The notes under the pieces: generated by a model | Told to the model about the DNA's origin: nothing | Seen by the model: only the letters and a program-made list of their open reading frames with translations | Database searches by the model: none | NCBI GenBank assembly: GCA_023055425.1 | Contig: JALGPY010000002.1 | Span: 155,569,345-155,633,344 of the forward strand | Reading direction: 5' to 3' | From: Linanthus parryae | Taxonomy: Eukaryota; Streptophyta; Magnoliopsida; Ericales; Polemoniaceae | Length of the DNA stretch: 64,000 nt | Shown: one piece after another, positions 11,347 through 22,984 of the stretch | How positions within the stretch are numbered: the stretch's first letter is position 1 | Layout: each line of letters starts with the position of its first letter | Translations under genes and position numbers: made by a program

Positions 11347-12942
11347 TCACAAATCTGGTATTGTTTTTCCTTGGAAAATTTGGATTGCAATACCAGCTTT
11401 GTGAACTGACTGTGAACTTCCTCCAGGAATCAAGTTCAACTTGTGTTCTGATCCAGCAAGCTTGAATTTGACCAATTCAGATTCTTGAAGTTTCTCAGTG
11501 AGAGTAGTCTTTTGTTTATCTAATTCATCAACCTGATGTCTTAGATTGACAAGGCTGTTACTCATTAAAGAGTTTTCAGTGACTATTTCCTTGACTTGTG
11601 TTTTCAAGGCCTTGAAATCACTGTCAGTTTTCTTCTGAGAGATTTCAAGATTTTGATTTAGGCAAACAAGTTGTAAGTTTTCATTTGCTTGCTCATGAAC
11701 TTTTTCCTTCAAAACTCTGATCTCTTTCAGATAATCTTCCTCATTTAAAAGCATTGTTCTGAGATATTCTGAAAGAGCTTCTTTTGGTTTTGAAATCAGA
11801 CAGTTTACCATTACCTCAATTTTCTTCTCTGAAATTTCACCATGCTTGGCCATGAAGCATAGGTTGTCATGTTCTTCTTCAGATTCAGATTCACTAGAGC
11901 TATCTGAATCACTCCACGAAGCTATCATAGCTTTCTTTCTTCTTTTATGGTCTTTCTTTTGAAAGCTCTTGCTTTTCTAGTGTGGACAATCTCTTATCAA
12001 ATGTGCTGCATCACCACACTCAAAGCAATTCATAACTTTTGATTTATTTTGTGTAGAGAACTTACCTTTGTAGTCCTTGCTACTGGATGGTCTATGCCTT
12101 TCTCTGTTGAAGTCTCTGTTTCCAAAGTTTTTCTTCATTTTGAGAATTCTTGTCAATCCTTTGGAAATCAGCGCAATTTGATCTTCATCATCACCATCCT
12201 CAATTTTAAGGCTTTGAGTTCTCTCATTTTCCTTGGCTTTGAGAGCTAGGTTCTTGACACTTTCTGGTAACTCTCCATCAACTTCATTCATAGATATTTC
12301 ATGTGTCAGAAGCTTCCCTTGTAGGTCATCAAGTTGTAGAGTTGAGAGACTCTGAGCTTCTTCAATTGTTGTGGTCTTTGGTTCCCACTTTGCCTTTGGA
12401 AGACTTCTTAGAATCTTCCTCACCTTTTCTTCATTGGAAAAATGTTTTCCCAGTGAGTCAAGGTTGTTAACAATGTCTGTGAACCTCTTAAACATGTCTC
12501 TGATAGACTCATCTGCATTCATCTTAAACAGCTCATATTGCCTGAGATAGATGTTGATCTTGGTTTGCTTCACTTGACTGGTTCCTTTAAAAGTAACCAC
12601 AAGTTTATCCCAGATTTCTTTAGCAGTAGTGCAGCCTAAAATCCTGTTGAATTCATATGTACTCAAGGCACAATATAAGATGTCAATAGCTTTGTAATTC
12701 TTAGAGTATTGCTCTAATTAAGAAGAGGAGAGTAAGTCTTCAGTTTTGGGATTCCTAATCCCATCGCTCTCTGTGTAGAAAGTGTGAGGTCCATTTTTTA
12801 TAATGGTCCAAAGCTCCATGTCTTGATCAATGATGAACATTTTCATAAAAACTTTCCAGTGAGCAAAATTTGCTCCACAAAATAGAGGAGGTGTGTTAGC
12901 AGATCTTCCCCGAGAGAAACCACCATCACCTGCAGTACTCAT
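11347..12942 (-). pseudogene. Element A gag (nucleocapsid polyprotein)
   Basis: The chosen start is the ATG at 12942 (MSTAGDGGFSRGRSANTPPLFCGANF), just inside the primer-binding site and matching the start of gag in element B. The Copia gag core follows (FAHWKVFMKMFIIDQDMELW; EIWDKLVVTFKGTSQVKQTKI; RFTDIVNNLDSLGK), then a CCHC knuckle CFECGDAAHLIRDC (about 12030-11985). A Ser/Asp/Glu tract with DNLCFMAK comes next, then a long Leu-rich stretch that looks coiled coil. Coding is broken after 12718 and by a TAG right after the knuckle (11977-11979), with the same frame continuing from 11928 to 11347. About 530 residues in all, close to B's 570. Confidence 0.85.
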
Positions 12943-12976
12943 AATCACCAGATGTTTAAATCTATACAGTGATACA

Positions 12977-12990
12977 AGCTTTGATACCAA
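12977..12990 (-). promoter_or_regulatory. Primer-binding site of element A
   Basis: The minus strand reads TTGGTATCAAAGCT directly inside the 5' LTR. It matches the initiator methionine tRNA 3' end (TTGGTATCAGAGCC in element B) except for two bases. It marks the inner border of the 5' LTR at 12991. Confidence 0.8.
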
Positions 12991-14945
12991 TGAGAGTAAA
13001 GGAACTCTCTGTGCTTGAGTTCTAGGGCTTAGCTTTTGATTAATAAGAATTGTGTTGAAAATGCAGTGAGGTATGCAGTGATCTTCTGTGAATGGATTGG
13101 AAGAATGATGAACTTCTTTGATTCTTGTCAATCCCAAACTCTTTCTCTCTATTTTCCCATTGAGTGTTGTGTCAAGTTTCTTCAGAATTGAGCTCTATTT
13201 AAACTTCAAACAGCTCTGCAAATCTTCCCAGATTTTCAGCAACAAACTTCCTATTTTTTAGGCAACAGAGTTTAACTTCTTTGACATCTTCTCCAACGGT
13301 TGGATGATCACAATCTTCAGAGATTTTTGTGAAAACCCAATTTTACATAAAATAGTAAAAATTGGTTCGGTTGCTATTTATAAATGATTATTTTAATTTT
13401 TTTTCTTGACTTGTCTAGCGTTGATATGCATATATTGTATGTGTTTTGTGGAGTAATGCTTACTGTTGGAGATAATTAGCAAAAATTCCATATGAATGCA
13501 TGAGGTGGCCATGTTTGGTTTCTTTCTTATCTACAACTAGTATTAACATTTCTATCATTTCTATTAGTTTCTTAGTCATCACCCTTTAAGCATGTGCCTG
13601 GAAAGAGATTTAGTGACTCATTGAATTACAAGCTTATCATGATACTGGTGCCAACATTTTGTTATATATATAGGAGGCCATGTGTATGCATTGCATGTAT
13701 CACCGTATTTGAACTGTGAGGGTTAAGTATGTATGGAAAGTTAGAGAAGAGAATTTAGTATGTATGGAAAGTTAGAGAAGAGAATTTAGTGAAATTGTTT
13801 AACAAAGAAGATGAGAAAGTGGTTTACTGTTTTTGGTGAGTAGAGACTTTGAGGACGGCTTTAGTATTCTATTTTTGGGTGGATTGGAACAGCAGTGACT
13901 TGTTTGATGGTGTATGAGGTAGGAGAAATCTAACTTCTAAGTTTCTTCAGTACAGTCTATACCTGCTTATATTGACGGTGTGAATTTTAAAGATTTTTTA
14001 GCTATCTACTGATTATTATCTGGTGATTGATAAATCACGATGTTTCTGTATTTGATGCCGCATGCTGATGTGTAATAACTGGCTTTTGTGCTAAGTAGAT
14101 TTTAGATTTCTACGCCAGTGGTTAGGCGGTACCTGCTGGGCTGTTTGGCTAACCCCTCTATTTAACAGGCTGAGCCGGAGCGCGACTGGATCGCGGAGTA
14201 GTTGCAAAAATTTGTATTTTTAGTTAACTATCATGTTTTTAGTTATTTTTAGATGTTTGTTGTAAATTACTATTTCGGGCCAGATATTTATAAAACAGTC
14301 ATTTTTGACGAGTTGGTGTAACTTTATAAATAATTTATTCACATACCAGTATTTCAGAAATTTGATTAAAAGTGGTGTTTCGGAGGACTGTGTGTCCTGC
14401 TGGTTGAGTTTTTGGCCGGGTTGATATTCATCCGCGATTTTATTGTTAACTCGATATTTTTGTATTAAAATTGTGACCGGGTCGTCACAATTTTGTTGCG
14501 ATCTTTCGTTTAAACAACTTGAGAAGCTTTCATCCAAGTCTGATTGATCACAGGATCAAAGTGTTCACCTATTTCCAAATCTGCATAAGTTCAGTTTATG
14601 AAATAATCCTGTAAAATTTGGAAATAACATTTCCTGTAATATCAAAGTCAAACAGATGATATTCTATGCTCAAAAGTGTTAGAATAATTTGTCTTTCATC
14701 ATCTAATAACAGAGAATCAAACATATGAAAGATAGACAGGGAATCAACTTAGGGAGCTTGCAGAAAACTCCCCCTGAGACTGTTCACACAGGTTAAACAG
14801 TTTCAAGGCTTTGAATCTAGTTTCAAGGCCTTGAAAATAACTAAACTATTTTCAATTCTCTGGGAACTGATTCAAGGATTTGAAAGCTGGTTCAAGGCCT
14901 TGAAATAGCTGAACTATTCCAAGCCTTGCACAACCTGATCTTACA
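12991..14945 (-). repeat. Element A 5' LTR, rearranged and interrupted
   Basis: The outer end TTACA at 14945 with TSD GTAAC mirrors the 3' LTR. From 13057 outward (GAAAATGCAGTGAGG…) it is collinear with 3' LTR 4102-4814, apart from the solo LTR at 13328-14489. The innermost ~65 nt (12993-13056) instead match 3' LTR 3875-3936 in inverse orientation, and sequence equivalent to 3544-3874 and 3937-4101 is missing. This LTR therefore lost much of its inner part and carries an inverted patch. Palindrome TCAAGGCCTTGA copies lie at 14823 and 14892. Confidence 0.8.
13328..14489 (-). mobile_element. Solo LTR (1162 bp, TSD ATTTT) inside the 5' LTR of A
   Basis: A sequence absent from the 3' LTR of A is inserted here. 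It runs TGTGAAAACCC…GGGTCGTCACA on plus; on minus it starts TGTGACGACCCGG and ends GGGTTTTCACA, the usual look of a Gypsy LTR. ATTTT at 13323-13327 and 14490-14494 is an exact 5-bp TSD, so the ends are certain. No primer site, polypurine tract or coding region is present. A direct 31-bp duplication (GTATGTATGGAAAGTTAG…) lies at about 13725-13788. Confidence 0.88.
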
Positions 14946-15618
14946 GTAACTTTCTTGATCTTTCTTTTTGAGGTAGAGCCAACTCCCTTGATATTTCTCT
15001 TATTGACCATCATTATGGACTTGCTTTTGCCTTTATTAATACTTTGTTCAGCGGTCCTCATCATATTAAGCAGGTCTGGCAGAGGTTTGTTGATCTCATT
15101 CATGTTATAATTCATGATGAAGTTACTATAACTTTCCGAAAACGATTGCAGGATGAGATCCGTGTCCAACTCTTGGCCGAACGGGAAGCCCAACCTCTCG
15201 AGATTCTCAATGTACCCGATCATGCGGAGTACATGGGTCCTGACAGGGTTCCCCTATGCGATACTGCACTTGAACAGTGCTCTAGATACTTCATACCTCT
15301 CATGCCTTGCTTGCTGTTGGAAGAGATGTCTCAAATATATAAACATATCGTACGCCTCCATGTTCTCATGTTTCTTATGAAGCTCAGAGTTCATGGAACA
15401 AAGCATGAGATAAGTGTCTGATGTGCCACTGTCGCGGCAAGAACATCATCCTCTCCTAGTGGGTCTGGAATAGGATTGTCTATGACGTACAATTTATTTT
15501 CTTGCTTGAGAACAATTATCAAGTTTCTATACCAGTCCAGAAAATTTGTTCTAGATAACTTTTCCTTCTCAAGGACATATCGTAGGGATGAAGTTGATGC
15601 TTGACTATTGTTTGCCAT
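14946..15618 (-). pseudogene. H1 Copia gag (N-terminal part)
   Basis: Minus-strand coding starts at 15618 with MANNSQASTSSLRYVLEKEKL, then SRTNFLDWYRNLIIVLKQENK, a Copia gag opening. It continues after stops in the 15240-15390 region with MIGYIENLERLGFPFGQELDTDLILQSF…NMNEINKPLPDLLNMMRTAEQSI, the UBN2-type gag core. It is cut at 14946 by element A; the zinc knuckle part is at 3440-3505 on the far side. Gag, protease and integrase of H1 are thus collinear once A is subtracted, which confirms the nesting. In-frame stops make it a pseudogene. Confidence 0.8.
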
Positions 15619-16276
15619 TAGAATTCTACAAAATTAGAAATATGTAATTTTAGTATTTTGAACAATTAACTACATTTAATAATGGCTAGATTATTAAATA
15701 TAGCTCCCACTATTTTTCTAGGATTAATAGTCTTCACCATTAATGCGGAAATCATATATTCTCTAGTGGTTCCAAGATTCATATTTCACTTCTTCTTGAA
15801 CTTGATTTGGAAAGTCACCCAAGAATTAGTTATTTAGGTAGAAACATCTTTCAATTGCATCCTATGCAATTTTTGGTTCAATTAGGTGAATAACTCCTTA
15901 TTCCTTATCTATCCCATAAATAACACCTAATTGCCTTGCCTCTAAGATTATCAATCCAATTGAACTCAACTAGTTGCGTCAAGCCTATTACTTCAACAAT
16001 CACACATTACTTGCTTGTATCGTCGCATCACATCGTGGTGAATTAAAATTGTCTTGCTTTAGCAAGAACGAATTTAATAGACATTGATAAAGAATGATGT
16101 TTAAGTAAGAGAAGGAAAAAATGCAATATATCGTTGAGAAATATAATTTTCATTATTAATTGTTTTGTTGATCCTATCAACATGATCCACTTATTTGGAT
16201 TTGACAATCCGAAATAAAAGATCAACCTTATTTATTATTATGTTGTTATGTTTTGCATGAATCAATCATATACCAC
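15619..16276 (-). other. H1 Copia untranslated leader with primer-site remnant
   Basis: No ORF of note. The position between gag and the expected 5' LTR fits an untranslated leader. On the minus strand TGGTATATGATTG at 16275-16263 resembles the initiator-Met primer site TGGTATCAGAGCC, followed inward by TTCATGCAAAACATAACA. The 5' LTR that should lie just beyond is missing; an (AATA)n tract starts at 16282 instead. Confidence 0.45.
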
Positions 16277-16281
16277 AAGAC

Positions 16282-16283
16282 AA

Positions 16284-16370
<87 letters not shown>

Positions 16371-16372
16371 AT
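16282..16372. repeat. (AATA)n microsatellite, about 22 units
   Basis: An uninterrupted run of AATA tetranucleotides of roughly 90 bp. It lies exactly where the H1 5' LTR should begin and separates H1 from the next, unrelated Gypsy-like sequence, so it may mark a deletion or recombination joint. Confidence 0.95.
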
Positions 16373-17391
16373 ATGGCATGGATATGGCCCTTAAGACTAA
16401 GATATTCCCAAGCCAATTAGAATATAATTTCCTGAATGTTTGCCTAAGTGAAGTTATAAGCTGGATATTTGAAATGTTATGGTATGATTATTGTGTTTAT
16501 GTGATTCATATGCTATCATGACGTCTCTTTCATGTATGTGGGGTGCTATATGTAAATGCATGTACATGCTATGTAAAGATCATGGAAAAGAAGTATGCAT
16601 TGTTTCTCGAATATGTATGATGTTCATAAAAAAAAGTATAACATGCTTTAACTATGTTATTGGTTGTTCTAATTGAAGTGTTTATACGTGACAAGTGTGA
16701 TTTTCATGTCAAAATAAGGTTGTAAAGAAAAGGTTAGTTATTTTTGTCATGGAATGTTATGTGATGTCCACGTATGTCCTTAAGTATGTTTTATTTTTAT
16801 TTTTATTTTTATTTTTAATAATCGAGCATACAAGCTATGTGATGTATTATGTGGGGTTATGCATGTCATGTATGATTTGTTATGTGATAAGTTCTTTCCA
16901 TGTAACATGCATGTTATTAATTAAATTAATTTAATTTGAGCATGTCAAAAGCTTAACCGATGTGCAAATGTCAAGTGTTTTGTCCGCTACACGTGCAAGT
17001 TGGCCGAGCAGTTATATCATTATGATGGTATAAGTTGTTCCCGCAATGTTGTACGGTCGAACGGGGACTTCTGACAAAATTACGAGCTTGCTGGAGCGGT
17101 ACAAAGTGTGACGACACGATGTATTGTTCCCTCTCGTACGTGTGAAATACAGGACCTCTGGAACAATTACGAGCTTGCTGGAGCGGTACAAAGTGCGACG
17201 ACACTGCGTATTGTTCCCTCTCGTGAGCGTGAAGGGCTTGATATATTTGTCAACCCGAGTTCAACGGTAAGATAACCTATAAGGCTAAGTTGTGGGTTGA
17301 TTTCATGTTAGTTAGAATTTTATATGATTTCATTCATGTTAGAAATTCGTTAAGCGAATCCGAGAACGAATTCTTTATAAGGTGGGTAGAA
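16373..17391 (+). mobile_element. Non-coding 3' internal region of a Gypsy-like element
   Basis: AT-rich with no protein-like ORF. At the right end AAGGTGGGTAGAA (17379-17391) is purine-rich and lies directly before the LTR start, as a polypurine tract does. A direct duplication with period 87 bp (AATTACGAGCTTGCTGGAGC…GTATTGTTCCCTCTCG) occupies 17078-17164 and 17165-17225. The left part of the element, including any coding region and 5' LTR, is not in the window. Confidence 0.45.
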
Positions 17392-20300
17392 TGTAGTGAC
17401 CCTCATATTTATGTTACATGTTTAATTTTTCAAGTGATGTTAGTATTATCTCAATGAGTGTGTTAAAATAAATGTCATGTTAATTATGCTAGAGTTTAGT
17501 TAAGAAAAAGTTATGCAAGTTATAGTAGAAATCAAGTTGCATGTTGTTTCATTTAGACACTATAATGTCTTTTATATAAAGTTTAAGGTCTTTTGTGCAA
17601 TATTTGTATGAGAAATAAAATATAGTATTAAAATTTTAGTTAAATGTTTTGGTTACACCAAGTATTTTCATCAATAAGAAATATATAGTGTGCATTATGT
17701 GATTTGAAAATCATTTGTTTTCACTCATTTTGGTGTGACCATCACACTCTATTATTTTGGGGACTATATAAGGCACTAGTTGCATCTTCCCCATCATTTT
17801 CCCCAATATTTTTCTCTCTCTATGGAGTTCCACAAGCTCTCATTTGTCTCATCATAACCTCAAACCCGGTTTTGTTTCTCACCCACCAAAAACATGACCC
17901 AAACATCACAATTTTGAGGTTCTAAGTGAAGAAAACTCATCTTGGGTGTTAGTATATCAATTGGGGAGCAAGTTTTTAGCATTTTCTTCAAGATTGGAGC
18001 ATCTAGGAGCTATTATTCATCACTTCTTCAAACCCACTTCAAAAACATCATGAAAGTGAGGCGTACGTTCTACATCTTTTGCATCTACATCATGACTTTG
18101 TTCATTCACTCCTCATTCTTGTGATTCTATGACAAATCTGTAGTTGCGTGTTAGTGGATCATCATTTTTAAGATGCAATCTTAGAATTGACCATCTCATT
18201 TGTATGTTAGCATGGTGGATTTGTGATTGCATGTTCTTGATTCATCATCATCTTCATGATTTTCACACATGCAAGTATAAAATTGAGTTTGTTGTGTATA
18301 TATGTATATGCTTCAGATATTTTGATTGTCCAATTTCAGATCTTGGAAGAAAATTTCTTGCATGCAACAAGCTTTGAACAATACAAAACCATCAGACTCA
18401 TGTTTGAGCTGATTTTCACAAAATTGAGAAAAATACTTAATTATTTCATAAAATTACGAAATATTCAGGGTTTGTATATTTTCACATGATATTTCTACAC
18501 TAAAAATTTCAGAGTCATTGGACTTGTATTTAATTTTTAATCAGCCAAAAACTTGGGCTGTTCTTACATTCTGTCCAACCCAGACCAGAGAAGTTTTTTC
18601 ATCGATTTCATAAACTTATTTTTCTCCAATGGTTACAAATTTTAAATATGTTGCTCCGAGATGTGTTATTTACTTCCAGTTAAAATTTCATAATTTTTGG
18701 AGTTCATATGAATACTTTATGAATTTACTCCCAAGACCACTTTCAGCCTCTGTTTTTGCACCCAAACAGACCAGAAATTAAATTTTATAAATACTTAGAA
18801 GTTTTCATATTTTTTTATATTTTTATTTGTTATGTGTAAACTATTTATCTATGTTATGTAAGAAGTTGAGGTCCCAAATAATTATTTTGAGTCACCTATG
18901 AATTTTGTGCTAGCGATGGTTACACTTATCTTATAAGCATGATTTAGAAGTTTATCATGTTATTAAAGCTAGTATATGCAAGTTACCTTTTTGTTCATTG
19001 AATGTCATATTGCTCTTATGTGATTCATTTTACATTTCAAATTCATCTAATAATATGTTTAAGACTATACAAGTGTATGGATGTGTGAGAAGTTTGTTTA
19101 TCTTGCATTTATAAGACTAGTATCATTTTGCTAAGTGATTTAGGCATGTCTATGTTTGGAATGATTTCATGCTAAGTGATTATGTGCTATGTTTGGAATG
19201 AATTCATGCTATGTGATTATGTGCTATGTTTGCAATGATTTTGTGCTAAGTGATTATATGTATGATTTGTAGCGTTCTTTGCTATTTACGTGACAACGGA
19301 GTTGATGATCGTTTGCTTAAAGATGAATGAATTTGGAATAAGGAATGTTAAATGAATGGTTTAAGCTCGCAAGGTGAGTTACCCTACCTCCCGAAGTTTG
19401 TACCCAACCTCAAATTTCTTACAAGCTTATGTATGTTCATGTCGTCCATAGTATTATGTATGTATGCTTTCTTTACTCAAGTCAAATGTTTATGCCCCAT
19501 GGATGCTAAAAAAGAAAAATGAATGTTTCGTAAGATAAAACACGCTTTCAAAAAGGCCACGGTTACCGGAGTGAAACCTCCTGTCGGGTATAGGCAGGCT
19601 ACGGCCCTTTTGCCGGGGCAATATAAGCAGGCAACGCGTCGCCTCACGAGCCGTCGCGATGGACATGTCCCTACGTTATGTTAAGTCACGAAGGTTACAC
19701 GGGCCATAAGATAAGAAAATAAGCAAGCATGTTCAAGTAAGTTATGGTCTCCATGTGAGACAAAGCAAGGTTCCTACTTGGAACAATACGATTTCTCATG
19801 ACTCAAGTTATGTTTTAATATTCTCTTTCTTATGACACAAGTTACGCTTTATGAACGTTATGATCTTTCAAGTATCACAAGTTATGTATGTATGTATGAC
19901 TATGATTTATGTTCACGACGCTCCATGGGAAAGTTAGCCATTTTTGGTTTTCCAAACCTACGGAGGGGCGTAGATGTAACTCACTGAGCTAGTTGAGCTC
20001 ACCCTTTTACGTTACCCTTTTTTTCAGGTTTTAAGGACACGTAAGATGCAAGAAGTAGCAAGACGTTAAGTTCATATGTGATTACGTGCTCGATGATGTT
20101 ACGTGCTTAGATGTTGAAAATATGCTAGTCGGCTTGGAGCTATATTTTGGAATACATGTTTGTAAATTGTTTAAGAATGTAATAGTTGTGTAGTTATGTA
20201 TAAAGACTTTATTTGAGCCGTTGTTTGATACTTAGAACATTTCCCGACTTATGCTCTGTTTACGTTATGAGTCGAGAGGGCTAAATGTAAATAATTTCCA

Positions 20301-20554
20301 AGTTATAACTTTTTATTTCCAATATTTTCATTTTGTTTCAAGTCGAATTGTTTATCAAGACGACCCTAAGGAATTTGTTATTTACGCTTTCGCAAATTCT
20401 TTTTTTTCTCTTAGAAACTTTTAAACACGACTTCTATAAATTACTCGTTTAGCCTCTCGACGAGTCAAGGCCGCACCGGCATGTCACGCCCTCCTCCCGT
20501 TAACACAAAGTTTATTAATCGCTAATCGGGGTCGGCGGGAAGGGGGATGTGACA
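17392..20554 (+). mobile_element. Long Gypsy-like LTR (about 3.16 kb)
   Basis: Starts TGTAGTGACCCTC after a polypurine-like tract and ends GGGGGATGTGACA at 20554, so the ends are TG…CA with a short inverted match. Inside, ACTCACTGAGCTAGTTGAGCTCAC at 19980-20003 forms a hairpin phrase common near the ends of plant Gypsy LTRs, and GTCGGGTATAGGCAGGCTACGG near 19584 is another phrase typical of such LTRs. There is no coding sequence. The right flank is Copia H2 pol DNA, so this element inserted into or recombined with H2. No TSD can be tested because the left end is missing. Confidence 0.5.
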
Positions 20555-20978
20555 AAAACGGTCAAATTTCTGCTCATGCTGGTTTATCTTCTTCTACTTT
20601 ACATGATTCTAGTTCATTTAGTGAGGCTGTTAAACATTCTCAGTGGCGCCAAACCATGACTGAAGAATTTAACAGCCTCCAAAAGCAAAATATATGGGTT
20701 TTAGTACCTTGTCCTCCCCATTCCAATGTAAACCCCAATGGGTCTGTTTCTAGGTATAAACCACGCTTAGTTGCTAAAAGATTCCATCAAACTCCTTGGC
20801 TTGATAATGTAGAATTTTTTAGCCCTGTGGCCAAGCATGCCACTGTCAGGTGTATTCTTTTCTTGGCTTCTACTTTCTCTTGGCCATTGAACAACCTGAT
20901 GTTAAAAATGTTTTCTTATATGGAATCCTTCGAGAAACTGTTTTTATGAAACAACCCAAGGGGTTTGAACACAAAATG
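20555..20978 (+). pseudogene. H2 Copia pol, first part (RT N-terminus)
   Basis: Plus-strand coding for the start of a Copia reverse transcriptase: EAVKHSQWRQTMTEEFNSLQKQNIWVLVPCPP, then GSVSRYKPRLVAKRFHQTPWLDNVEFFSPVAKHATVRCILFLAS. It stops at 20978, where element B is inserted, and the same protein resumes at 31553. Degenerate residues and frame breaks show it is old. AAATG at 20974-20978 is the left TSD of B. The upstream pol and gag of H2 are not present; the Gypsy-like LTR ends at 20554. Confidence 0.75.
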
Positions 20979-22487
20979 TGAAAGTGTGTAATGTAGACTA
21001 AATACATGACCTAAATACTCTAGAAGGGGGGGGGGGGTTGAATAGAGTATGGAAACTTTTTGCAAATCTCAAATTTTAATCGAAAGACTTTGTGTGAAAA
21101 TCAAATCTCAAGGCCTTGAGATTTTAGTAAACTGTCTGAAACTTACAAAGGCAAAATAGTAAGCTTCAAGGCCTTGAGCTGTGAACAATTCTAAACAGCT
21201 TTTGAACTCTAGTTTGATTTGAGTTGTGTGCAGCAGATAATAATCAAACTGTAAAGTAAAGAACACAAAGCAATTTACAGAGTTCAGTCCCAATGGACCT
21301 AATCTCTGCCTGAGGGATCTAATCCCATCAGGATTGGGCAAACACTTCTTATTACTCACACAGAAACAGCCCTAGATCTTCAAGCCTAAGTGACATCCCT
21401 TACACCTATACAGCTTGTGGTTCCAAACCTATCTAGTTCCAGCTACTAACTGTTGATCTAACAAGAACCTCATGTTGTTCACTTGAACAACCAAACACTA
21501 GGTTAAGTGAGGTTTAAGATAATGTAAAGATACACAGATAGAAGTACAAGTGAAGAACACAGTATGAAGATAAGCTGTTGAAGCCTGGATGTGTTCTTCT
21601 GGAAAACTGGATTGATTTGATCTTCTGGAATCTGGAATGAAGCTTGAATGATTGTGTGTTTGAATGAATGATCTCCCACGATTTTGTCACACCTCTCTGA
21701 GTATTCTGCAGGCCTCTCTATCCTTCAAAATTCAAACAAGTCTCTTTTATCCACAGCTGCAACTGATTGAGAGATTTTAGGATCTCAGTTCCTACAAATC
21801 CTCTTTCTCTTTTCAACTGAAATTCAAACAGCTTCAAGTGGATATCCGTTGGAGTTTGTTGTGATTGCTCCTTCACATTTAACAACCCTGCAACAGCATT
21901 GAAACACAGCAACAACAAAATCCAGAAAGATTACAGTGCTTTGACTGTTTTGTTATCCAGTTTCTGAAAAAACTGTTTAACAGACTAGAACAATAACATG
22001 TATATCTTCTAAACATATGAATCATGAAAAAAAAGTTTAAGACACTTAGAAGTGAGTAAACAATCACAATACTAAGAATCACATCCTGCAAGAAAGAATC
22101 AACTAAGTTCTATAAACACTGTCAGCAGCTCAAGGCACATCTCAAGGCCTTGGAGCTCTGAACCTGCTTCACAGAATTCCGAAGTTAAACCCAGATAACT
22201 TTGATTCTTCCTGTTCTGATCATCTGCAATTGTGTTAGACATATAAATAGTGTAATCTACAAGTATATGCAGTAAACTACTGATCTGTATATTCATATAT
22301 CCAATCTGCAACACAGAACTGTTAGAACATATAGCAGAATAAGATAACTCTCAAGGCTTTGAAGTTCAGTCAATATCTCAAGGCCTTGGGATAACTGAGA
22401 TACTTTGCTGCTTATGCCTTAGTCTTTGTCTTTCATCACTCAAAACAATTACCAACCAAAACACATTCAAGGGTCTTTGACTCAACA
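20979..22487 (-). repeat. Element B 3' LTR (1509 bp)
   Basis: Begins TGAAAGTGTGTAATG and ends GACTCAACA. It contains a run of about 12 G at 21026-21038 and palindrome copies at 21108 and 21166, with near copies at 22142, 22349 and 22378. It is the direct repeat partner of 30038-31547. Confidence 0.95.
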
Positions 22488-22502
22488 ATCTCCCCCTTGA
22501 TG
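22488..22502 (-). promoter_or_regulatory. Polypurine tract of element B
   Basis: The minus strand reads CATCAAGGGGGAGAT directly inside the 3' LTR. Further purine runs on the minus strand lie near 22741 (AAAAAGGGGGAGAA) and 24951 (TTTAGGGGGGAGT); the latter sits between pol and the envelope-like ORF. Repeated polypurine tracts are known from Sireviruses. Confidence 0.85.
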
Positions 22503-22984
22503 AAAGACAAAACCTATAGTCTTGTATAGATTTTCCTGCCACTCATATTCAAGATTAGATAACCACAACTTGCAGATACAATATACAATAATGCCAAACA
22601 GATAACCAGTAAGGATAAAAAATTACAAATTACCACAGAAATATAAACACACAACTGATTAAACCACAAAACAACTAGGCATTATTATTATTATTATTAT
22701 TTCAAACACTGCAAACACAAACATAGAAGAACCACATAAATTCTCCCCCTTTTTGACTTTCATCAAATAAGGTTGAAGAAATGTTGGATCATTACTCAGA
22801 GTTTAAAAATAAACTGAAAACAAAAATTTGCTAAAAAGTCAAGGCCTTGAGAAGAGAAAAGATAGAAGAGAAAGAGATAGAGGGTCAAGGCTTTGGCAAT
22901 CTCTGATCTTCACTTCTTCTTTGATGTCTGGCCTTTCTCTGAGCCTTCTCCAATTTCTTCTTCACTTGCAGCATCTTCAGCAGA

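Larger units (their letters stand above)
3544..14945 (-). mobile_element. Element A: Sirevirus-like Copia retrotransposon, nested in H1 (TSD GTAAC)
   Basis: The limits are exact: GTAAC at 3539-3543 and at 14946-14950 flank a unit that starts TG and ends CA. Order on the minus strand is 5' LTR, initiator-Met-type primer-binding site, gag, protease, integrase, RT, RNase H, envelope-like remnant, polypurine tract, 3' LTR. This is the Sirevirus order. The acidic gag segment with DNLCFMAK, and the IN, RT and RNase H blocks, fit the SIRE/Maximus branch. It has been hit by two solo LTRs, and stops or frameshifts break gag, pol and the envelope-like ORF. Its insertion split H1 between gag and protease. 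Confidence 0.9.

Noticed and set aside
16282..16372. CRISPR-like or regulatory array
   Set aside because: A pure AATA microsatellite without spacers, in a plant genome.
19975..20005. GAGCTAGTTGAGCTC hairpin as a transcription terminator
   Set aside because: Eukaryotic context; the phrase is common near the ends of plant Gypsy LTRs.
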